From the NCBI GenBank assembly GCA_002322035.1, contig DCNF01000036.1:969-13621 (forward strand): a DNA stretch of 12,653 nt, in the 5' to 3' direction. Source of the DNA: Geobacter sp. UBA1603 (GTDB lineage: Bacteria > Desulfobacterota > Desulfuromonadia > Geobacterales > Pseudopelobacteraceae). The notes under the pieces were generated by a model that worked only from the letters and a program-made list of their open reading frames with translations, did not search any database and was not told where the DNA came from. Shown here piece by piece: positions 7,969-12,653 of this stretch. The translations under genes and the position numbers were made by a program. The stretch's first letter is position 1. Each line of letters opens with the position of its first letter.

Positions 7969-8502
7969 ATGGTTCATGACAGAACAGATAGCGAGCCGCT
8001 TCGAAAAAGCCTGCGCGGCTTCAGCCTGGTGGAACTGATAATTGCCATAGCCCTGATGGCGATCCTGATTTCAGCCGCGACCATGTCGTTCAGCACGTGG
8101 CAGGCAAAGGCAAAGGTAGACGAACAGACCCGCACGATCCTCTCGGATCTTAACGATGCCAGAACGCGGGCCTTTACCCAGAAACGGGTGTCCGGGATCG
8201 TATTCAACCCAAGCAGTTATGTGTTAAAAACCTACACGTCTGAAACGGAGTATTCAACGGCGACAAACGCAGCAACAAAGGGTACGACAGTCTACACCAA
8301 GACGCTACGCTACGGCCTGACCAAGGCTGGGGCCAGTATCGCAAACACACCGGTTATTTTTGATACCAGCGGCTTTACGAACGACTGGTTCACCATTTTT
8401 GTCGATCCGACCTACAGTTCGGCATCAGTCAACTGCATTGTCATTTCTGCGGCACGGGTTAACATGGGGAAGCTTAATGGAACAGCATGCGAATTTAAGT
8501 AA
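7969..8502 (+). CDS. fimU: Minor pilin, FimU/FimT (GspH-like)
   Basis: This is a 177-residue prepilin. The leader (residues 1-17, rich in R and K) ends in LRG before F18-SLVELI, so a PilD-type peptidase should cut after G17; E22 is the Glu5 needed for assembly. The hydrophobic N-terminal helix (about 18-38) is followed by AKVDEQTRTILSDLNDARTRAF, the conserved start of the GspH/FimT family, then a beta-rich globular part. C156 and C174 may form the C-terminal disulfide loop common in minor pilins. ATG 7969 is preferred over GTG 7960 because AGGGG at 7956-7960 lies 8 bases before it; that site overlaps the pilY1 stop. The product should be one of the core minor pilins that prime the pilus with PilY1. 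The assignment as FimU rather than FimT rests on its place ahead of pilV. Confidence 0.85.
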   Translation: MVHDRTDSEPLRKSLRGFSLVELIIAIALMAILISAATMSFSTWQAKAKVDEQTRTILSDLNDARTRAFTQKRVSGIVFNPSSYVLKTYTSETEYSTATNAATKGTTVYTKTLRYGLTKAGASIANTPVIFDTSGFTNDWFTIFVDPTYSSASVNCIVISAARVNMGKLNGTACEFK

Positions 8503-8863
8503 TCAATCCGGTTTTACTCTGATCGAATTCTGTATTGCGGTTGTCATCATGATGGTTGGTCTGCTTGGTTTGTTGCAGGCTGTCAATTACGCAACCGTCG
8601 TAAACCTCGGCACCACGTTACGGAATGAGGCCGTCTACCTTGCCGATGAGCAACTGGTGCCGGTAAAAACATTCGCTTTTGAGCGTGTGACGTCTTCCAG
8701 CTACCTTGTGAACCGCAAGACGCGCGGCGGCTTTAATAACTACTCGGTCGTCAGAACCGTCACATCGCCCAGCACCACGTCACGTAATGTGTCGGTCAGG
8801 GTTGTCTGGCGCTACAAAGGCAACAAGCAGAGCCATACCATATCGGGTCTGGTCTCAAATTAA
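8477..8863 (+). CDS. pilV: Minor pilin PilV
   Basis: This 128-residue prepilin has a 12-residue leader ending at SG before F13-TLIEF, with E17 as Glu5. The hydrophobic helix FCIAVVIMMVGLLGLLQAV is typical of PilV/GspI, and the segment RNEAVYLADEQL after it matches the family's usual pattern of small and charged residues. The frame is open further upstream, to 8360, but only as an overlap with fimU, and the leader fixes the start at 8477. GGGGA at 8466-8470 lies 6 bases upstream, inside fimU. The start overlaps the fimU end by 26 bases, so the two are probably translationally coupled. The protein is short for PilV, with a small globular domain. Its only cysteine (C19) lies in the membrane helix, so it should have no intramolecular disulfide. 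Confidence 0.85.
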   Translation: MEQHANLSNQSGFTLIEFCIAVVIMMVGLLGLLQAVNYATVVNLGTTLRNEAVYLADEQLVPVKTFAFERVTSSSYLVNRKTRGGFNNYSVVRTVTSPSTTSRNVSVRVVWRYKGNKQSHTISGLVSN

Positions 8864-8890
8864 CTTCGATTACGATTGGGCAAACCGGCT

Positions 8891-10231
8891 ATGAAACACG
8901 ATTCCATAACAAGGATGATGGCGGGGCGGCGAGGCGGACCTGACGGTGCGTTCAGGTTTCCAAGACGGGCCCGGAACGACAGCGTTGCGATGCCGGATCG
9001 GAGTCGCAGGGGCTTCACGCTGATTGAACTGCTGGTGACGATGGCTCTTGTCATCATTGTGATCATGATTACGGCTTCGGCATTCGAGTCGATTCTGAAA
9101 AACACGAGCCGCCTGACGGCAAGCGAAGAGAGCAATATCGAAGGCGTTGTCGGCCTGGAAATGTTCCGGCACGATCTGATGCAGATGGGCTACGGCCTGC
9201 CGCACGCCTATCAGTCGATACCGCCCAATTATACCGAAGCTGCCGTTGCCCCGGCCAGCGGCCTGAACGACAGCGGCACATTATCTCGGGTTCCGCGTGC
9301 TGTTGTTTCGCTCGAATCAGTGACCGGTGCGACTGACCTCACGTCTGAAGGAGCCGGCTCAACCTATTCGATCCTTAACGGTTCAGACTATATTGCCATC
9401 AAAGGGATGACTGTCGGATCATCAAACGCATCAAAAAAATGGACGTATGTCGGATACAGCGCCGGCGCAAAAAAACCGAATCAGTGGCCCAATGCCGCCG
9501 ATAATTTGAAATCAACGGACCGGGTTATTGTTCTTGACCGCTCATTCACCGCCACCGGGCAAGTCGTCAACACGATGCAGTACGATATCGGAACGCCGAG
9601 TACCTACTGGCCCAGCAATCCGACCGTCAATATGAATGATGTGTTCAACCCCGGCAATTCCAAACAGACCTATTACCTCTACGGGGTCGATGACGGCAGT
9701 CTCGGTATGCCGTTCAACAGAGCCGATTATTTTGTCGCCCGCCCCTCCAATACGGCAAAAATTTCATCCGCCTGTGCTCCCAATACCGGCATCCTCTACA
9801 AGGCGACCGTAAATCATGCTGATGGCAAGCTCCGTTATATGCCTCTCTTGGATTGTGTTGCCGATATGCAGGTTGTCTTTGGCTGGGATGTGGCCGGTAG
9901 CGGGACCGCTATTGACGAATCTTCGGCCTATTCGTCAGATGTCAGCAAAATTCAGGTTTCCTCTTCAGTCGGCACGCTCCCGTCTGTTATTCAGAGTTTT
10001 ATGTTGAGTCCTGACGATATCCGGACCAAGCTGAAATATGTGAAAATTTACATCATGGCCCAGGAAGGCAGGAAAGATCCCAATTATGTCAATACGGCAG
10101 CGGTTGATCTGGGCGATCCGGGCAACACAAGCCTTACCAAAAGCTACTCCGTTGCCGCATTAACGGCAAATTCATGGCTGAACTACCGCTGGAAAGTCTA
10201 CCGGATCGTGGCACGGCCTAAAAACTTCTAA
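8891..10231 (+). CDS. pilW: Minor pilin PilW
   Basis: This prepilin has 446 residues from ATG 8891. Cleavage should fall after G41 (SRRG, then F42-TLIELL), with E46 as Glu5. A hydrophobic helix and the PilW signature follow (EMFRHDLMQMGYGLP), then a large globular domain with two cysteines (SSACAPN and LLDCVAD). The start is uncertain. In-frame ATGs lie at 8891, 8915, 8918 and 8990, none with a good ribosome site. A start at 8990 would give an ordinary 8-residue leader (MPDRSRRG) and a 413-residue protein, whereas 8891 gives an unusually long 41-residue leader. I list 8891 as the longest ATG start, 27 bases after pilV, and rate 8990 as quite possible. PilW works with PilV, PilX and PilY1 in the priming complex at the pilus tip. 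Confidence 0.8.
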   Translation: MKHDSITRMMAGRRGGPDGAFRFPRRARNDSVAMPDRSRRGFTLIELLVTMALVIIVIMITASAFESILKNTSRLTASEESNIEGVVGLEMFRHDLMQMGYGLPHAYQSIPPNYTEAAVAPASGLNDSGTLSRVPRAVVSLESVTGATDLTSEGAGSTYSILNGSDYIAIKGMTVGSSNASKKWTYVGYSAGAKKPNQWPNAADNLKSTDRVIVLDRSFTATGQVVNTMQYDIGTPSTYWPSNPTVNMNDVFNPGNSKQTYYLYGVDDGSLGMPFNRADYFVARPSNTAKISSACAPNTGILYKATVNHADGKLRYMPLLDCVADMQVVFGWDVAGSGTAIDESSAYSSDVSKIQVSSSVGTLPSVIQSFMLSPDDIRTKLKYVKIYIMAQEGRKDPNYVNTAAVDLGDPGNTSLTKSYSVAALTANSWLNYRWKVYRIVARPKNF

Positions 10232-10250
10232 CTGATGCAGGGACAACGAT

Positions 10251-10910
10251 ATGAAACAGCTCCGCAATGAAAAGGGTATCGCTCTGGTAACGGCTCTGAT
10301 GCTGACATTAATCTCTCTTACGATTGTCATGTATCTGATGTACATGGTTACCACCGGCACCCAGCAGTCTGGTGCGAACAAGCGCTATCGGACCGCCCTG
10401 GAAGCATCCTACGGAGCATCAGAGCTTGTCATGCGCGAAATTATTCCGACAATTTTCACGACAACGCTGGCGGCCGGCCTTTCAAACCCGACAAACGCGT
10501 TGAGCGGTCTGTACGGTTCCTTGAATTTTGCGACAACCACCGATGCCTGTCTCATGGAAAAACTGACAAAGCCCTCCTCCCAGTGGAGTACGGCCTGCAG
10601 CAAGACCACCGATGCCAAGCTCTCCCCGGATTTTACCCTGACGCTGAACGCTACCAACGCCGATCCGTTTACGGTCTATACCAAAATAGTCGAATCAATC
10701 TGCAGTGACAAACGCCCTTATCCCACCGGAAGATGTACCGGAAGCGATCTGTCCGGCTATGATATGCTCGATGGGGGGCAGGGGACGACCGGCGGTTCTT
10801 CAGGGGTGTCTGTGCAGTCGATGCCGGCGACCTATCGAATGGAAATTCGGGGTGAGAGATCGACAAATCCCCAAGAGAAGTCAGTCCTGTCTATTTTATA
10901 CGCCTATTGA
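10251..10910 (+). CDS. pilX: Minor pilin PilX-like
   Basis: This 219-residue protein starts 19 bases after pilW, with CAGGGA at 10239-10244 as a plausible ribosome site. The leader MKQLRNEKG ends at G9, followed by I10-ALVTALMLTLISLTIVMYL, the usual start of the PilX N-terminal family. Position 5 of the mature protein is T14, not glutamate, which resembles the lack of Glu5 in GspK, the tip pseudopilin of type II secretion. The SGANKRYRTALEASYGASE stretch fits the conserved helix after the membrane part. C100, C116, C151 and C162 could make two disulfides. It is the last gene before a strong terminator. The PilX call rests on the N-terminal pattern and on the FimU-PilV-PilW order; the globular part is not distinctive to my eye. 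Confidence 0.8.
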   Translation: MKQLRNEKGIALVTALMLTLISLTIVMYLMYMVTTGTQQSGANKRYRTALEASYGASELVMREIIPTIFTTTLAAGLSNPTNALSGLYGSLNFATTTDACLMEKLTKPSSQWSTACSKTTDAKLSPDFTLTLNATNADPFTVYTKIVESICSDKRPYPTGRCTGSDLSGYDMLDGGQGTTGGSSGVSVQSMPATYRMEIRGERSTNPQEKSVLSILYAY

Positions 10911-10931
10911 TGCCGGACGTTTTCCTGTGGG

Positions 10932-10968
10932 ATTAAAAAACCGGATTGATTCCGGTTTTTTAATTTTG
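10932..10968 (+). terminator. Strong intrinsic terminator after pilX
   Basis: ATTAAAAAACCGGA (10932-10945) is perfectly complementary to TCCGGTTTTTTAAT (10951-10964), with loop TTGAT, and more T follows. It is a 14-bp stem with a GC core and A/T-rich ends. The A-tract on one side and T-tract on the other let it work in both directions. It separates the pilY1-minor pilin operon from the regulator-pilM-pilN unit. Confidence 0.9.
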
Positions 10969-10973
10969 GGTAT

Positions 10974-10987
10974 AATTATATATAATT
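10974..10987. promoter_or_regulatory. Perfect 14-bp AT-rich palindrome, candidate operator
   Basis: AATTATATATAATT is its own reverse complement and ends 3 bases before a consensus -35 box. It is a fair candidate operator for the small XRE-type regulator encoded 65 bases downstream, by autoregulation. Being made only of A and T, it could also be chance in an AT-rich stretch or an upstream promoter element. A second imperfect dyad, ACAAT-N7-ATTGT (10994-11010), overlaps the -35 box. Confidence 0.4.
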
Positions 10988-10990
10988 TGC

Positions 10991-11018
10991 TTGACAATGA
11001 TAAAAATTGTTGTAAATT
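10991..11018 (+). promoter_or_regulatory. Sigma-70-type promoter for the regulator-pilM-pilN unit
   Basis: TTGACA (10991-10996) is a perfect -35 box. With a 16-base spacer, TAAATT (11013-11018) matches TATAAT at four of six positions, and the spacer is AT-rich. A start near 11025 would give a leader of about 28 bases. TATACT at 11035-11040 is a better -10 sequence but has only a weak -35 (TTGTAA, 19-base spacer) and would leave almost no leader. Lying just past the terminator, this region very likely holds the promoter, though the exact -10 is unsure. Confidence 0.5.
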
Positions 11019-11052
11019 TCGCACCAGTTTCATTTATACTGGGGCGTAGACT

Positions 11053-11253
11053 ATGAGGCAGAAAAACAAGGTCAAAACTATCCGTGAGTCGCGGCTGTTG
11101 AGCAAGGCCGAGCTTGCCCGCAAAGCCGGCGTTTCGTCGCTTACGATCGACAGGATCGAGCGTGGTGAAGCCTGCCGGCTCGAGACGATGCGCAAGATCA
11201 TCCTGGCCCTGGGTTTTACGCTGGACGAAAAGACAAAAGTATTTCAGGACTGA
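11053..11253 (+). CDS. Small XRE-family helix-turn-helix regulator
   Basis: This 66-residue protein is almost entirely one Cro/CI-type (HTH_3) DNA-binding domain. Its first helix is KVKTIRESRLL. SKAELARKAG followed by VSSLTIDRIERGE (residues 17-39) is the helix-turn-helix. RLETMRKIILALGFTLDE is the closing helical pair, where ALG.TLD matches the family's usual ending. It has no ligand-binding or protease domain, so it should act as a simple dimeric repressor or activator. GGGG at 11041-11044 lies 8 bases upstream and is only a modest ribosome site. It is 17 bases before pilM, in the same direction, and follows a strong terminator, which suggests co-transcription with the pilM genes and possibly control of their promoter. 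The targets cannot be read from the sequence. Confidence 0.85.
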   Translation: MRQKNKVKTIRESRLLSKAELARKAGVSSLTIDRIERGEACRLETMRKIILALGFTLDEKTKVFQD

Positions 11254-11270
11254 AGTGACGGGGAAACGGC

Positions 11271-12326
11271 ATGTTTCTTTTTAAAAAGAAAAAAGATGTC
11301 ATCGGCATTGATATCGGCTCAACGTCGGTTAAGCTTGTTCAGCTGAAAGACCTGAAGGGGGCCTGGCAGCTCATCAATGTCGGCATCGTTCCACTCCCGC
11401 CGGAAGCGATCGTCGACAACTCGCTGATGGACAGTATGTCGATTGTCGGCGGTATCAAAAATCTTACCGCAAGTCTGGGGATCAAGACCAAAGATGTTGC
11501 CTGTTCTATTTCAGGCAATTCGGTGATTATCCGTAAAATATCGCTCCCGGCCATGCCGAGCGAAGAGCTTGAAGAGCAGATTTCCTGGGAGGCGGAACAG
11601 TACATCCCGTTTGACATCAACGACGTCAACATGGATTTCCAGATCCTCGCCCCCGACGCCGTCGACCCGGCCAGGATGAGCGTTCTGCTTGTGGCCAGCA
11701 AGAAAGACATCATCAACGATTATGTGGCGGTGTTTAACGAGGCCGGTATGAATCTCTGTGTGGTTGACGTGGATTCGTTCGCGGTTCAGAATGCATTTGA
11801 GATCAACCATGATACTGCGCTGGGCGATGTGGTGGCCTTGATTAACATCGGCGCCAGCGTGATGAATATCAACGTCATCAAGGACAGCATAACCCTGTTT
11901 ACCCGTGATGTGCAGCTGGGTGGCAATCTCTACACCGAAGAGATCCAGAAACAGCTGGGAATCAGCAGTGATGAGGCCGAGTCGGTTAAAAAACTGGCCG
12001 GAGAAATTGACAGTCAGGATGTCGCCGGCGTGCTGGTCAAGGTCAACGAGACCCTGACCCAGGAAATCAGGCGCTCTCTCGATTTTTACAACTCAACCGC
12101 CAATGATGACCGGATAACGCGGATCGTGTTCAGCGGAGGCGGTTCGAAAACATACAACCTGCAGGAGTCGGTCAGCGAAAAACTGGGGCTGCCGGTTGAA
12201 ATGCTCGACCCGTTCGCCAGGCTGAAGATCAATGACAAAGAGTTCGATCCTGAATACCTTCGGGAGATTGGACCCCTGATGGCGGTTACCGTCGGGCTTG
12301 CGATCAGGAGGGTAGGGGACAAATGA
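11271..12326 (+). CDS. pilM: Type IV pilus assembly ATPase-like protein PilM
   Basis: This 351-residue actin/FtsA-like cytoplasmic protein has a basic FLFKKKK start followed by VIGIDIGSTSVKLVQL. D14 and GSTS form the first phosphate-binding loop, and FSGGGSK at 287-293 forms the second, both typical of PilM. The LPAMPSEELEEQISWEAEQYIPFD stretch and the C-terminal EFDPEYLREIGPLMAVTVGLAIRR are strongly conserved in the family. Family knowledge: PilM binds nucleotide and the N-terminal cytoplasmic tail of PilN, linking the motor side to the PilN-PilO-PilP-PilQ alignment complex. GGGGA at 11260-11264 lies 6 bases before the start. The stop overlaps the pilN start (ATGA), so the two partners are translationally coupled. 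The length is normal and nothing is missing. Confidence 0.97.
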   Translation: MFLFKKKKDVIGIDIGSTSVKLVQLKDLKGAWQLINVGIVPLPPEAIVDNSLMDSMSIVGGIKNLTASLGIKTKDVACSISGNSVIIRKISLPAMPSEELEEQISWEAEQYIPFDINDVNMDFQILAPDAVDPARMSVLLVASKKDIINDYVAVFNEAGMNLCVVDVDSFAVQNAFEINHDTALGDVVALINIGASVMNINVIKDSITLFTRDVQLGGNLYTEEIQKQLGISSDEAESVKKLAGEIDSQDVAGVLVKVNETLTQEIRRSLDFYNSTANDDRITRIVFSGGGSKTYNLQESVSEKLGLPVEMLDPFARLKINDKEFDPEYLREIGPLMAVTVGLAIRRVGDK

Positions 12327-12653
12327 TTAAAATCAACCTCTTGCCTGTCCGGGCTGCCAAGAAAAAAGAATCGGCACTGCAGCAGATCGTGATTTTCTGC
12401 ATAAGTCTTCTGGTGGTCGCTGCCATAGCCCTGACCACATACGGGATTTACTGGGGCAAGGTCGGTTCGACAAAGGCCGATATCGGTCGTGCCAATGATA
12501 AAATCAACGAACTGAAGAAAAAAATCGGCAAACTTGAAGAACTGAAGACCCTTAAGGATCAGGTAAAGAAAAAGCTGGATGTGCTGGCACAGCTGCGCAA
12601 GAATAAAACCGGTCCGGCACAGCGGCTGGCCACGCTGAGCGATAATACGCCCG
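12323..12653 (+). CDS. pilN: Type IV pilus inner-membrane protein PilN (5' part)
   Basis: The first 110 codons are present and the gene continues past the right edge. The N-terminus MIKINLLPVR carries the conserved INLLP motif that docks on PilM. One transmembrane helix spans about residues 21-43 (IVIFCISLLVVAAIALTTYGIY). A lysine-rich periplasmic coiled coil (about 50-92) is followed by the start of the conserved GPAQRLATLS segment before the ferredoxin-like domain. The protein is thus cytoplasmic at the N-terminus and periplasmic for the rest, pairing with PilO. The start overlaps the pilM stop by four bases, with a G-rich site (AGGGTAGGGG) just before it. pilO, pilP and pilQ are expected beyond the edge. 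Confidence 0.95.
   Translation, partial: MIKINLLPVRAAKKKESALQQIVIFCISLLVVAAIALTTYGIYWGKVGSTKADIGRANDKINELKKKIGKLEELKTLKDQVKKKLDVLAQLRKNKTGPAQRLATLSDNTP

Noticed and set aside
8360..8476. Upstream start at 8360 for pilV
   Set aside because: The extra 39 residues lie wholly within fimU and would give a leader of about 50 residues. ATG 8477 gives a normal 12-residue leader.
9429..9435. A-run inside pilW as a possible phase-variation tract
   Set aside because: A run of seven A is short, the frame is intact, and similar runs are common; nothing else suggests slippage.
10705..11049. Open frame of 114 residues crossing the terminator and promoter region
   Set aside because: It overlaps the pilX end in another frame and reads through the 14-bp terminator stem and AT-rich control region; no domain is visible.

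Overview
The window reads as chromosomal DNA from a Gram-negative, type IV pilus-bearing bacterium, most like the Geobacter/Desulfuromonadales group. This is inferred from gene content and order (a sigma-54-type two-component pair, a DsbC-like protein with a CxxCH motif, an oversized PilY1, then FimU-PilV-PilW-PilX, then pilM-pilN), from the moderately high GC, and from my recollection that Geobacter carries a similar block next to pilMNOPQ. I cannot name the species. Every real gene is on the + strand.

Layout. (1) 1-1529: the last 53 codons of a histidine kinase, coupled by an ATGA overlap to a complete NtrC-family response regulator. A hairpin followed by five T closes this unit at 1634-1660. 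(2) 1702-3052: a secreted DsbC-like thiol:disulfide protein, then a small C-terminally anchored zinc-ribbon protein with a degenerate J-like N-terminus. (3) 3107-10910: a very large PilY1 (1616 residues) followed by four minor pilin genes (FimU/FimT type, PilV, PilW, PilX). They are packed with gaps of 11-54 bases or an overlap and read as one operon with the two genes before them. A perfect 14-bp stem followed by T closes it at 10932-10968. (4) 10969-11052: a very AT-rich control region with a consensus -35 box and a perfect palindrome. (5) 11053-12653: a 66-residue XRE-type repressor-like protein, pilM, and the start of pilN, which runs off the right edge.

How the parts fit. The minor pilins and PilY1 are expected to form the priming/tip complex of the pilus, and PilM-PilN the cytoplasm-to-inner-membrane part of the alignment complex. 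PilY1 has 14 cysteines, and several pilins carry cysteine pairs, so an envelope disulfide isomerase encoded just upstream is a sensible partner. The two-component pair could control pilus or surface functions, but I found no convincing sigma-54 promoter inside the window.

I see no mobile element, CRISPR array, tRNA or rRNA. The system is largely a known one. The less-described parts are the DsbC-like protein with its CxxCH motif, the J-like/zinc-ribbon membrane protein, the N-terminal modules of PilY1, and the small regulator with its palindromic control region ahead of pilM.
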